DNA of 64,000 nucleotides from Hyperoplus lanceolatus (taxonomy: Eukaryota; Chordata; Actinopteri; Uranoscopiformes; Ammodytidae). Below, piece by piece: positions 1 through 11,775 of this stretch. Under the pieces are notes generated by a model. The model was not told the origin of the DNA. It searched no databases and saw nothing but the letters and a program-made list of their open reading frames with translations. The DNA is taken from positions 14,400,001 through 14,464,000 of the forward strand of contig CM049407.1 in the NCBI GenBank assembly GCA_026929865.2, in the 5' to 3' direction. A program made the translations under genes and the position numbers. Position 1 is the stretch's first letter. Each line of letters opens with the position of its first letter.

Positions 1-89
1 CATCAAGGCAAGGCAAGGCAAGTTTATCTACAAAGCTCGATTCAGACACGCGGCCGTTCAAAGTCTCCCAAGCCTGATGATGATGACGC

Positions 90-204
90 ATCAGAGGGGG
101 TGTGCATGGAGGGATGACGAGCCGGGCGCTGTGGCTAAGATTGCGCGGTGGGATCAGAGGGGGTGTGCGTGGAGGGGTGACGAGCCGGGCGCTGTGGCTA
201 AGTT
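90..204. repeat. 63 bp tandem duplication (about 1.8 copies)
   Basis: A G-rich unit starting at 90 recurs at 153 with a 63 bp period and a few substitutions; both copies carry the same stretch GAGCCGGGCGCTGTGGCTAA. The short ORFs through it are not credible genes. Confidence 0.75.
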
Positions 205-550
205 GAGGGGGAGTGGATTGACGTTGAGGACGGGGAGTACATACGATTTCCATGAACTCCAGCTCAGGAGAGGATGGAGAAAGGGTGGTTGTGGGAGAGA
301 AAGGAGGAGAGAGAGGTCAGCTTGGTGATGACCTGCGGGGTCCAGGGGAGACGGGGATGGATGGAGCCCCCTCCTCTCTGCCCTGATATCCCTCATGGTC
401 TAAGCTGTTATCTGGGGCCCGGCAGTTGTCCTTCGGCGCTGCTGCAAAGCTGTGTTTTGGCTTTCTCTAGCATCTTGTCCTTGGCACGAACAGATGGGTG
501 GCACAGGACGTAGACCATATTTGATATGAATACTTTTAATCCTGTCTTAT

Positions 551-1505
551 TTAGGCAGAGTGGTCGGGGCACGCAGCTGAAAGCCACGTGTTCAGTGCCA
601 GCAATCTGGTGAATTTCTCAGGTCCTCTTCTGATTGGTGGCAGAGGACCACTGATATACACCTCAGCTTTCAGTGAGCTGACCGTGTTCAAGAGATCTTT
701 AAAGTCCTGTTTCAACATTTCAGACTCCTGCTTTACAACATCATTTGACCCGATGTGCAGAATGATGTTCTTTACAGTTGTGTGAGCAGCTGCAATGTCC
801 AGGATTCTTTTTTCTAAGTCAGATACCATATCATTTGGATAGCAGAGTACTTTGGTATCAACACTAAACATGCTTTTCATATCTCTAACAGAAAAGTCTC
901 CAACAATCAGATTTTCAGGCCCACTTGTTAGCTTTGTTAGCTCTCTCTGTGGCTCTTGGCTTTTGGGCCTTACCTTGCGGTGTGAGGCTGCTGTGTTATC
1001 CAGGTCCTCAGAGGGAAATCCAGGGACTTGTAACAGTGGGGTGAACCTATTTGACACTAGTACACTTGTTTGCAGGGGAAGTTTGTTGTTACGTCTCCCA
1101 TTGGCAGCTATCCATTGCTGCGGCCTCCGGGGCACGGGGGTTGAGGAGGCACTGTGTCTAGATGGTAATGCAGGCCAGCCGTCCAGATCAGTCATCTCAT
1201 GACGCTCGGGCCCTTCGGGTAATCCGTCCTCCCTTTTCCAATCTCTTTGGCCTTGCACCAAGACGATTCCAGGGAGGGTTATCACTGCCTTGAACACAGT
1301 CCTTCTGTTTCTTCGTAGCCTTGCTGGTGCTAGTTAGCTGTGTGTTAGCTCGATCTTGTCCACTGTTTTGAGTCACTGATAGAGTGGTGTCGTTCCCACA
1401 TAGTCCATTTACTTCCACGTTCACTTCTATTCGATTCACTTTTGTTTCCAGTGCTGTAATCCTCTGTAGGAGTATTTGATAGTCCTTGTTTGATAAGGGA
1501 GGCAT
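551..1505 (-). pseudogene. LINE ORF1-like protein with SGNH-esterase-like domain, broken
   Basis: Two overlapping minus-strand reading frames. The upstream one (1505 to 1197) begins MPPLSNKDYQ and has a heptad-like, polar N-terminus (ITALETKVNRIEV) suited to coiled-coil trimerisation. The downstream one (to 551) continues after a frameshift near 1200-1300 and contains NRFTPL, the strand LIVGDFSVRDMKS, then LCYPNDMVSDLEKRI and LHIGSNDV. The last block matches the block III (GxND) signature of SGNH hydrolases, known in ORF1 of CR1/L2-type LINEs. The expected GDS serine position reads GDF, so the nucleophile appears lost. The C-terminal DxxH block is absent because the frame stops at 551. This is a decayed ORF1, not a host gene. 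Confidence 0.6.
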
Positions 1506-1789
1506 CTTGCTGCTAATTAGCTTTAGCTTAGCGCCTCGCTTACAGTCACCACAGGCCTGTCCTGTTTGTAGGCCTCTTCACGTTCTGTTGAGGAGGTCGT
1601 AAAAGTTTCTAAAAATGCCTGTAGTATCTATTAAACAATAAAATAAATTACAGTCCCATTGATTTGTATGTATCCAGGCGCTGCTGCTAAATTTATGTTG
1701 ACGAAAAAGAAGAATGTAAGCAAAAAGTGCAAGAGGAGGAGAGAGCAAACAGAAAAGCGTCTGCACAGTAGGAAAGCAGGAAGCAGGAG

Positions 1790-2960
1790 TATGTGAATAA
1801 TGTGCTACAATACAATACACCAACTCACAGTTAATACAATAGTCCCATTCCGGGATCAATTATATTTACAGTTGGATATACTTCAATTAGATGAATGAAA
1901 TTTCAAACTCTAAATTGCAAGGGTTTGTGTGGGTGTTGTCTCAATGCGTCCCAGCTTTGTCAGTCCTATAAAAAAATTCCCTCTACTCAGAAATAAGTTA
2001 TATTTATTGTTGCTTTGCTTGGATGTTTGAGCTGTGCAGAATGATATAGTTTGTGCAGAGTTTGATGTTCGTCGATTGCCTCCACATTTACTGCTGGAGG
2101 GGAAAGTGCCTACTTTCATATGAAGACATTTTGAAATGACAACTGCTGTCCCCAATATGTAAATTATACAATTGTAATTTAGAAACTTAAAGCCTTCAGT
2201 GCACATATATAGGGAATTTTCATTGAATTAAGAAACACCTTAAATGCTATTGTTAATGAACTCAAATTAAGATATAATTTCAAAATGTTTATAAAAATAG
2301 GTAATTGAACTTGAAAATATGTTAGAAACAACAGATTATTCTTAAAAGACATGGCTCAAAGTCTTATATTTTACCCTGACCTTTATAGGCACTCAGCTAC
2401 GACATCTGAAGATGAATTCATGAATCAAAGATGGTAAAACCTCTGAGGTGTCAAAACTTGTTAAATCCCACAATTATCAAGTGGTTGAGTTAATAATTAA
2501 GTATTATTGCTAAATTTGAAAATATTTCACTTAAGTTTCCCTGAATGATAAGATTGATAAAAGCGATAACAGTTGTTGGTGTGTCTTTTGGTCTACATCC
2601 GCATTTCACAATAATGAGACATATTGATATAGCCTGGCACCGCCCGCCTACCTACTTCCACTCAATTTTTATTTCCCTTCAGTAGTCATTTGTACCTTCT
2701 ATATAAATGAAATGAAGTACGATTGTCTGGTAGGACCAGGCTCCTATTGATAGGGGCTAAGGGTAAAACAGAAACACATGCAGGCAGGGTCGACGGACTC
2801 CCGGTATAAGTTAGACAGGCTTGGGGGGGTCCAATACATTTTTTTCTTTTTTTTACTAGCCCAATATAGGCCCTGAACAATGCCATTTAAAAAAAGATTT
2901 AAAGATTTTTATGGTTAAAGATTTACAGCTCCTTTCAGGTTAGTACAACAAAGCTCTCTG
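1790..2960. repeat. Degenerate copy A of a local ~1.2 kb duplicated unit
   Basis: Blocks in this stretch recur in the same order further right: around 1796 (GAATAATGTGCTACAATACA, also near 7330), 1966-2050 (GTCAGTCCTA, then TTTGCTTGGATGTTTGAGC, also near 6330 and 7530), 2577-2600 (TTGGTGTGTCTTTTGGTCTA, near-match at 4824) and 2925 (CTCCTTTCAGGTTA, similar at 6002). Divergence is high, so this is the oldest copy. It contains no coding sequence I can support. Confidence 0.55.
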
Positions 2961-4106
2961 CTGTATTATCTTTGAAATGTTTTCTTCTTCTCATAACAGG
3001 TTATGTGGGTGACCTGTTTTTGTGGTTAAAATGCCTGAAGCAGAAACTGATGGTTGCTATTATAAGAAACAAACAAAAGAGCTTTTTGGTGTGTCCATTG
3101 TAATTATTTAATTTGATCTTCTCATGATTATGTATTGTGTGAGAAACTTGTGACAGCTTCAAATTTCCTTGGCATTGATTCTCCAAGTCTCTGAACTCAA
3201 GACCATTCTTCCACCACCATTTTCATTTATGAGAGCGCTCAGTCAGTACAACATCTAAATGAAAGGCCATAGAATATGATTCAAATCAATTTAATACTGT
3301 GTTTCATCACAGGATAAAACGTGATCACTCCGACTTAATTTCTATTGATAGTGATCCTTCACATGAAGGAGAAAAGTGGACCCAAAGCACGACAAACTCC
3401 CCTGATGGTATCCTGTCAAACTGATTATAAGTATTCTCCTTCCCCTTGAGCCTCCACAGTGCCATCAACCTCTCCTGACCCAGACGATTCAACCAGAAGG
3501 ACTTCTGTTACTGTGGCGGAGTCACTCCCAGTCACCGTCACAATCAGGCTACCATTAGCACCTTCAGAAAAACAGGAGATCCACTGAAATAGGCTGAAGT
3601 ACACCAAATAACTTCCACAACATCAAAACCTCCAAAGGTGCCCTGCGATACCTCCACAAAGTCAAACAGGAAATCAATGGGACTATTGCCTGCTAGCAAA
3701 ACAAATCATCCAAAAACATGTAGGAAAAAGCATAATCATGATCACCAGCAAATATCCATTATTATTATTTATTGATTATTTGTAAACAACCTCATTGCCA
3801 CAACATTGTCGACATGTTGTTGAATATTTCCGATGATATATTCAATGCTTAATGCACCATAACAAATATTAAATTTACTTCTACCAGCCGTAGCCTTGGA
3901 TACTTAATACTCAATAACACCAGACATATGTGCATGCCTCCATACCACTTTCTGTTTGTGATTGAAATGAAGCAGTTCTTCGATGTAATGTCTCCTCCAT
4001 GCTGCCCTCCATGAGGACAATCTTAGCCCTATAAACGGCAACCTCAGCAACAAATTATATTTAGACTCGTCCTTAACTATACCATTAAGATTCTCTTGAA
4101 CCTTTA
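2961..4106. other. Intergenic DNA with no recognisable feature
   Basis: AT-rich sequence without a credible ORF, RNA gene or repeat that I recognise. The short minus-strand frame at 3425-3607 has no family resemblance. Confidence 0.5.
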
Positions 4107-4110
4107 TTAA

Positions 4111-4347
4111 AGGCCTACTTCACCGGTTGGAATATGAAGGTGTATTGAACTCGGAGATCCTATGAAGTATAAATGTGCAAAAAAAATGGAAATCGGATCA
4201 TCCTAGCCTGAGAAAAGGCAGAAATAGTGTTTTATGGTCTCACTGTCTAACCCTACATTTCTCTTTCTGTGACATCACAGAAAGAGAAATGTAGGGTTAG
4301 ACAGTGAGTTCAATACACCTTCATATTCCAACCGGTGAAGTAGGCCT
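4111..4347. mobile_element. TTAA-flanked foldback MITE with nested inverted repeats
   Basis: The 237 bp element is bounded by TTAA at 4107-4110 and 4348-4351. Its outer arms (4111-4152 and 4306-4347) are perfect 42 bp inverted repeats beginning AGGCCTACTTCACCGG. An inner perfect palindrome has 34 bp arms (4239-4272 and 4275-4308) separated by only CA. TTAA target duplications are typical of piggyBac and Kolobok transposons; the superfamily is inferred. Confidence 0.75.
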
Positions 4348-4941
4348 TTAAAGAAAATATTCGGTTGTCATCTTGCTCCATTGTGAATGCTGGATGCTTC
4401 ACGTCAGCAATTGAAGAGATGAGTGTGTACAGAAAGTGCCACCAAACTCTACTAGCCTCACTGCAATTTCAATTCAGAAATTTAGGCTTTCTTTGTAGTT
4501 AATTTAAGGCAAAGGGGTTCACATGATATTTGAAGATATTTGGATTTTTGAAATTCAGATTATTGAATAAATATGCATATTTGAGAAGAAAATAATGTTC
4601 TGATGGGTAATTCTGTTATCAGTTTTGTATTACATTTTGCTGCTTTACCCTCAGAATGTTTCTGACATCTTTGTGTATTTGTCTATTATAGCAATATTTA
4701 TGGATGAATTATACATAGATACACAGTAGATATTTCCAGAGAGTTTGCTATTTATGTTTTCATAAAAGCAAGATGTCACTTTCATTTACTATGATGACTG
4801 ATTGATAAAGGCAATAGTAGTTGTTGGTATGTCTTTTGGTCTACATCTTCACATTCCTGATCATGAGACACTGGGATTGATAGGGCTGAAGGTAAAACAT
4901 AAACACATGTATATATTAATCATATTAAACACTTCAGTCAA

Positions 4942-5945
4942 GAGATTGGAGTCGGAAGGGAATAGTAACAGTTGAGGACCTTTATATAAATGGTCACTTT
5001 GCTTCATTTGATCAGCTAGTATCAAAGTTTTCACTGTCGAAAGCTCAATTCTTCAGGTATCTACAGTTAAGGAATTATGTCAGACAGAATATACCATCCT
5101 TTGAATCTCTGCCAGATCACCAGAAGCTAAAAACCTGATTTCATCTTTTGTGGGAATATTTTTAGACCGGCAGGACAAATCTACTTTAAAAATAAAGCAA
5201 GCCTGGGAAAAAGACTTAAACATTGGAAAAGCTGACGATGTCTGAAGGGAGCGCTAAAAAGCATAAAATCCTGCTCTATAAACTTGAGGCTTCAGTTAAA
5301 TAAATTTAAGGTCACACTTAGATTGCACTATTCTAAGGTTAAACTGCATAACATTTTCCAAGATCTTTCGCCTTTATGTAACAGGTGTAAGATTGCAGAG
5401 GGTACACTTGCTCACCACGTTTGGGAATGTCCAAATCTTTACAACTTTTGGTGTCTTGTATTTCAATGGTATTCTAATGTTTCAAATGTTTCTTTAACTC
5501 CTGATCCGGAAACCGCTCTGTTCGGACATTCCACAGCCCTGGAAAAATTGGACCATAATGCACGCATCATCATGGTGTATGGCATGGTTATTGCTAAAAG
5601 ATGTATCCTGAGGCTGTGGAAGTCCGACTTGGCCCCTCAGTTCGATACCTGGCTGAGGGAACTGGTGGGCATTCTACATGTGGAAAGATATGAGCTGTCA
5701 GGCCAACCCCATAAATTCCCCACTGTATGGGGCCCAGTGCTGCGGCACATAGGGAAGCAAAAGGTGTGAGGTTTGCCCCGGTTTTGTTTTTGTTTTAGCT
5801 TTCTTTTGTTTCTTGTGTATTTATAGCTTATTTTCTTAATCATTTTGGGTTGGGTGCTGTGTATGTTTACTTATTCAGTTTTTTTTTGTCCATATGTAAA
5901 AAATTCTAAAGCCCCTAAAATAAAAGTTAAAAAACAAAACAAAAA
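4942..5945 (+). mobile_element. 5'-truncated L1-like LINE (3' end of ORF2, A-rich tail)
   Basis: Non-LTR retrotransposon 3' fragment. Its 5' part (about 4960-5200) shows frame-broken ORF2 text such as VEDLYING and AQFFRYLQLRNYV. The open stretch 5284-5769 carries the L1/Tx1-type C-terminal zinc-knuckle-like motif CNRCKIAEGTLAHHVWECP followed by FW, then a Trp-rich tail to the stop at 5767-5769. An A-rich tail ends at 5945. The copy is flanked by a 15 bp target-site duplication (4927-4941 and 5946-5960, one mismatch). The paralogous unit at about 7119-7165 shows the uninterrupted empty site. The copy lacks the endonuclease and catalytic reverse transcriptase regions, so it is dead. Confidence 0.85.
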
Positions 5946-5960
5946 AAACACTTAAGTCAA

Positions 5961-7145
5961 AATATAGGCAGATGCAAACTGGATGGTTAAGGATTTACCA
6001 TTCCTTTCAGGTTACTATTAAAATAAGCAAACAGAGCTTTCTGCTGTGTCAATTTTGATTTGGACATTTTCATTACTGGCAGTGTGTGTAACCTGTTAAT
6101 GCTGTTTAAGTGACTCATAAGCAGAATATATCATTTATGGGCTACAATACAAAAAACAGACTGACAGAGGACAATAATCACATTTCAGGATCAATAATAT
6201 TTACAACTGGAAATACTTAAATTAAATAAATTCAATGTAGAACTTCAAATGGCCAAATTTAGATTTTAAGAAAAGTAGTTTAAGCTTCTGTCCAGTATGT
6301 TTGTGTGACTGTGTGAATGCATCAGCTGTGTCAGTCCTAAAAGTTTCCTTACTACTCAGAAATTAGTTTTACTTATTGTTACTTTGCTTGGATGTTTGAG
6401 CATTGCTCTGCAAAATGTCGTGTGTGCAGAGTTTGATGCAATTTTTTTGCATCCACATGTCTCTGCTGGAGGGGAAAAGTGTCCCAGTGCCCACTTTGAA
6501 TCTCAGTTGAATACGAATTATTTTTTTACATGAAAACTGGAAGTTGTTGTGTCCTATCTAAATAACACAAGTGTAACTGTTACTCAACAGTTTGCCACTG
6601 TATCCTGGATCCTCATCCAGGCCTGTACCATTCTCTTGGTGTACAGCAAACACACCACTTGTAATATGGTTAAGGTTGACTCATCTGATACCATCTTTTT
6701 TCAAGATTCCACAATAAGATCCCTCTTCATTCAATTGTTGACAGACTATTCTTGCTGACACTGTCTGATCACATCCTGCATTGACTTTGTCACCTGAGCA
6801 AGAGTTGCGCTTCTGTTTTTCCTTGCATATCCCTCTAGTGCTGGAGCATCACAGTCTTCCACACTTGCAGATCCCAATTTACTGACTTCTTTCCCATAGA
6901 TCTAACTGCAGATGTCTATTTTTCTTCTTGATTGCCATCCATGACCCATTAATTAATCAATTAACCCTCTTTCAAATCAACCTATATCTGAAGGCAATTC
7001 CGGTGCGTTCACTTTAATTTCCCTGTTGTTTTAATATCAGCTGGCTTGTTTTTATAAAAGCAACCAGTAGCTTTAATTTTGATATCAGTTGAGGATAAAA
7101 CAGAAATTCACACAGGCATTAATCATATGAAACACTGCAGTCAGA
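5961..7145. repeat. Copy B of ~1.2 kb tandem duplicated unit
   Basis: Starts with GCAGATGCAAACTGGATGG at 5970 and is repeated about 1.2 kb later as copy C. The segment 6541-6758 is almost identical to 7736-7953 (same 69-codon frame, one residue difference). That frame has no family signature and probably reflects sequence identity, not coding function. Confidence 0.75.
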
Positions 7146-8125
7146 ATACAGGCAGATGCAAACTGGATGGTAAGGATTATTAGCACTCCATTCAGGTTAA
7201 ACCAAAGCAAACAAGAGAGTTCTGCCGTGTCTGTTTAAATTATTTAATTTTAATTTTCTCCTGACTACTGGCAGTGTGGCTAACCTGTTTGTGCAGTGAA
7301 ACTATAGGTGCAGCACAAGCAGAGTATGTGAATAATGTGCTACAATACAATAAACCAACTCATAGAGATGACAATAGTCTCAATAATATTTACAGTTGGA
7401 TATACTTAAATTAGATAAATGAAAATTCAAACTCTAAATGGCCAAATTTAAATGTAAAGAAAAGTAGTTTGAGCTTCTGTCCAGTAAACTGTTTGTGTGA
7501 CTGTGTGAATGCGTCACAGCTTTGTCAATCCTAAAAGTTTCCTAACTCTACTCAGAAAGGAGTTTTACTTATTGTTACTTTGCTTGGATGTTTGAGCATT
7601 GCTGTGCAGAATGATTTATGTGCAGAGTTTGATGCTAGATGTTTGCATCCACAGTCGTCTGCTGGAGGGGATAAGTGTCCCAGTGCCCACTTTGAATCTC
7701 AGTTGAATATGAATTATTTTTTACATGAAAACTGGAAGTTGTTGTGTCCTATCTAAATAACACAAGTGTAACTGTTACTCAACAGTTTGCCACTGTATCC
7801 TGGATCCTCATCCAGGCCTGTACCATTCTCTTGGTGTACAGCAAACACACCACTTGTAATATGGTTAAGGTTGACTCATCTGATACCATCTTTTTTCAAG
7901 ATTCCACAATAAGATCCCTCTTCATTCAAATGTTGACAGACTATTCTTGCTGACACTGTCTAATCACATCCTGCATTGACTTCATCACCTGAGCAAGAGT
8001 CTTCTGTTTTTCCTTGCATATCACTGCAAGAGCATCACAGTCTTCAAAATTGTGTCTACCACACTTGCCGATCCCAATTTACTGACTTCTTTCCCATATA
8101 TCTAACTGCAGATGTCTATTTGTCT
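7146..8125. repeat. Copy C of ~1.2 kb tandem duplicated unit
   Basis: Direct repeat of copy B at a spacing of about 1195 bp in the best-matched part, ending near the shared TCTAACTGCAGATGTCTATT at about 8099-8120. Small indels separate the copies. Lies just upstream of abhd15. Confidence 0.75.
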
Positions 8126-8489
8126 TTGTACCATGTTAACATAAAAGGGACAGATTTATGTGGCAAATGTTTGCTTAGTTTCTATCTGAACTTGTGCTTG
8201 CGGTCAATGATTTATGGAGGGTGGAGAGAGGGAGGGAGGAGGTGGTGGTGTCTGTTTTGTTGGCCAATTAATAAAGGCTTCTCTTTACTCTTTTCACAAA
8301 CTGGGGAATAAAGACAACTATTCACAACATCAGCCAACTCATCAGGCTACACTTTCCCTATGGTCCATGAGGCAACAATGCAGGGGTTTAAAAATGACGG
8401 GGGTCACCTGTGACTGAGGAAGTCACAGCAAAACGTCCCTGAGAAAACCTTTGATTCGTATGTAAAGCTAAAATATCCTGTAATTACCA

Positions 8490-11400
8490 ATGGCATCATT
8501 TGTAGGGGGCTGTCTGTTCTGTTTGCTACCATTGCTGCTACTTCTGCTGCTGTCTCTGGCTCTCCGCTGGCCCAGGGTTCGCTGTTGGATGAAGCTGGCT
8601 GTGAAGGCTGCAGGCTGGAGACTCTGGCTCGTTATTTGCCTGATCCTGGAGCAGCCACTGGACCGGGATACAAGAACATGGACCAAGGAGGCTGGATGGT
8701 CATGGACAGATACTTGGTCTTGTCCGAATCAGGCCTCAGATAGTCCTAGGCTCATCTGCAAACCCACTGCACTGTCCAAATACCTGCTGCGGCACTGCAG
8801 CTCTCTGGCCAGGCCCAGATTGGCCTCCTGGCCCAGGGGAGACCCCCACATCCAGACTCTGTTCAGCCTGCTGTGTGGACAACATGGAGACACATTACAG
8901 TTCACTAGAGACCATCTGTTATTGAGAGATGGGGGTATTGTAGCCCTGGACTGGGCTGTGGGAACAAGACTGGGTGAGGCGGTCGGGAGGAAGAGGTGGG
9001 AGGGGAGGAATCAGCCAGGGGGAAAGGCCCTCGGCTGCTTCACCTCAACCTCTCCTGTCCTCCTCCTCATCCCTCAGTCCTGGGGAGGAATGACCCCGCA
9101 CCTGAAGCTGCTGTGCCATCAGGCCATGCGTCAGGGCTTTTATGTGGTGGTGTTTCATGCTCGAGGCACAGCGGGGTGCCCACTGACCACGGCGCGACTG
9201 ACTGAGTTTGGAGACCCGGCTGATCTTGAGCAGGTACAGAAAGAGTGTGTTGTGATTTACACCAGGCAGCAGGGCTGCACTCCTTTTATTATCCTGGGAT
9301 GATGTTTTTGAGACAGCGCATTGTTTCTTCTCTCGAGTGAGTGATTTTTAAAACTTTTGAAAATGTGTGTTTAACAATTGTCAGTTGATAAATGGACAAA
9401 ATGAATAGCCAAGCCTTTTGATTTTCAGAAATGTGTTAAGCAAACATTTCCGATATTTAACAGTCTAACCCCATCTTCTGAAACGTCAGGATTTGCTGCT
9501 TTTTCTGTATTATATTTTTGTAAATTGAACACCTGTGGGCATGGGACTGTTTCAACAAATAATTAAAAATTACAAAATACATTTTACACAGATTAATTAA
9601 TAAACTAAATAAGGTGCTCACAGATCTGCCAGTCTTCATTTAGGCCTTAACCCATTGATGACTATGGCAATCTAGGATGCATGTCCTTAATGCCTGAGGG
9701 TTTTCTGAAAAAATAGTACGAATTGTCAAGTCTACCAAAACCTTAATATCTAAGCCTGTGTAGCACATAGAAACATGAAATAAAATACATTTAAAAGTTA
9801 AGGTTCACAGGTTTTATTTAAACATGCTCCCTTAGCGCTTACAAACCAACAAATATTTCTAAAAATCGTCAAAAAGAGATGAATTAGAAAATTATTAAAT
9901 ATTGTTAATAAATAGATGCAATGTGTTTTGTGATTTTCGTCAGTAGTCTATAGTAGACCTTGATTCTGCGCACCAAACGCCACTAACTGTTCTGTCGCCG
10001 ACATAGCCGGCGTATTTTTTTTATTTTATTTATTTTTATTATTTTTTTTTATTTTTTTTTATTATTTTGTTTTATTTTTTTATTTTTTATTTTTTTGATT
10101 GACGTGATTTTCGGCAAACCACACAACTTTTGGGTGGTCACGTGGTCTTAAAAAATCAACAAAACCCACCTCTTGTGTATTTGAACCAATGACAGTGCAT
10201 TCTATGCTGGGAATGCCATGAAAATTAGATAAAGTAATAATGCTGCGCGACGCAGCATCAGGCAGGAGAGCCAATGTGGCATCGCGCAGCAGCCGTCATC
10301 AATGGGTTAAGTGGTCATGAGCTAAATGATAAGGTCAGTATGCTAACAAGATGGTTACCATATTCACCATCTCATTTCAGTTTGTTGGGACACTGGTATT
10401 CATAAATTGTCAGCAAACATACAAGTACTGAGTCTGATGGGAATAAATGTTATTAGTTTAGCAGTCATTTGGACAAAAACTTTGAACTGATTTTGGCATC
10501 AAATGAAAAGCTGTGGGGTCATTGAAAGACTGGCCGACAGACATTGACATGAATGGAGACATGCTGTTAACATTGACACAAATTGTTTTGTCCTAACAAG
10601 ATCTTTGATGTCTTATATATTTTTTTTCAGTCGGTGGCTTATGTGCACAGCCGCCACCCGTCCTCTGTACTGGTGGCAGTGAGTGAGGGTACAGGCTCAG
10701 GGATTCTGCTTTCCTATTTGGGGGAGCGTGGATCAAGCTCGTACCTGATGGCGGCCGCAGCCATCTCACCTGTGCTCCTGGGCCAACTGTGGTTTGAAAC
10801 AGCCATGCCTCCCATATGTCGCTGGGGGGTTTTGTTTCACCGGCAACTGCAGCTCAGTAGGTGAGAGAAAAGAAACAATAACAAAAAGTAATCGACAGTA
10901 GTTATGGGGTGAATGGAAAGGCTCATAAACACTTTCCTTTTTTTCTCTCATGGTGCTTTGATAAGATACAGAAGTTCCTTCAGAGAGGTCCTGGATGTGG
11001 ATCGGGCCCTTCGCTGTACCTCCCTCAGAGTCTTTGAGGAAACTCTTTCCTGCTCTTCGGCCCAGCTTCAGCAGAGGCTGCCCAGCCCTCCAATAAGCTC
11101 TCTTGATCCTGGACTTAGCTCTGGATTCCATTCCCCGCGGGGCCTGGCACCCTCCGTGGCCTGGGCCCTGGGCGAGAGGGCGCACCCAGCCAAGGACTGG
11201 GACTCTTACTGGGAGAGAAACGAACCACTGAGGGACGTGGACGAGGTGGCGGTCCCTGTGCTCTGCATCTGTAGCCGTGACGACCCTCTCCTCCCACCTG
11301 CCTCCACTTTGCCGCTGACCCTTTTCCAGAGCAACCCTCATTTCCTCTTGGCGTTGACAGATGGAGGAGGGCACTGTGGGTTCACTCTGGAGGGCAGAGG

Positions 11401-11719
11401 GGGAGAGACGGAGGAGGGGAGGACTGGGAGTGAGGAAGTGGAGGAAGGTAACTGGAGTCATAGCGCAGTCCTGGAGTACTTCAGAGTAACGGCAGACTTC
11501 CTGAAAGGGGAGGAGAGAAAAGGGGCGAGCAGCTGTGGTGGTCCACTACTAGGAGAATATAACAGTCAGGCCGGGCAGAGGAGCAGGACCAGCAACATGG
11601 CTTCAGCCCGCAGGAGGAGAGCCACCACCATGAGGAGACCCAGACTGCAATCAACAGAGGAGAGCAGCATGGGAGAAGAGGAAGAGAAGTTCACCTGGAA
11701 GAGGTCCTACACACGCTGA
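8490..11719 (+). CDS. abhd15: Alpha/beta-hydrolase domain-containing protein 15 (3 coding exons)
   Basis: Exons 8490-9233, 10631-10860 and 10966-11719, joined at GT/AG sites; 1728 nt, 575 aa (human about 468). In mammals ABHD15 is an adipose protein that binds and stabilises PDE3B and so supports insulin's suppression of lipolysis; enzymatic activity is not well established. An N-terminal hydrophobic run (about residues 7-26, Leu-rich) looks like a signal anchor. The fold markers are SWGGMTPHLK, VVFHARGTAGCPLT, the nucleophile-elbow segment LVAVSEGTGSGILLSYLGE (exon 2), the acid strand PVLCICSRDDP and the histidine loop GGHCGF. The C-terminus KFTWKRSYTR is the family ending. The first glycine of GxSxG is replaced (AVSEG), as in human. 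The extra length lies mainly in a Ser/Pro-rich insert before DWDSYWERNEPLRDVDE and in a polar tail. Converges on taok1. Confidence 0.93.
9651..10306. mobile_element. TTAA-flanked piggyBac-type MITE in abhd15 intron 1
   Basis: 656 bp bounded by TTAA at 9647-9650 and 10307-10310. Perfect 12 bp terminal inverted repeats begin CCCATTGATGAC; a CCC start after TTAA is the piggyBac hallmark. No transposase frame. The interior includes a T/A-rich low-complexity block near 10015-10095. Confidence 0.75.
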
Positions 11720-11775
11720 GGAAGAGGAAGAGATGGCCAAGGAGGAGATCTGTAGAGAAATGTTATCTTTGGACT

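Larger units (their letters stand above)
1..1560 (-). mobile_element. Decayed CR1/L2-like LINE remnant (ORF1 plus possible 3' tail)
   Basis: Minus-strand remnant whose recognisable part is an ORF1-type protein with an SGNH-esterase-like domain (see the pseudogene entry). No reverse transcriptase is visible. At the window's left edge the minus strand ends in a short CTTGC-type tandem tail (about 1-22), which resembles the simple-repeat 3' ends of CR1/L2-clade LINEs. This suggests an internally deleted or rearranged copy, but the link between tail and ORF1 is inference and the left end may run off the window. Confidence 0.5.

Noticed and set aside
6549-7953. Two near-identical 69-residue frames, as a possible duplicated small gene
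   Set aside because: They lie inside duplicated non-coding units, start far from any promoter or splice signal that I can see, and match no family.
10766-11461. 231-codon minus-strand frame opposite abhd15 exons 2-3
   Set aside because: Antisense shadow of a conserved coding exon with no family signature.
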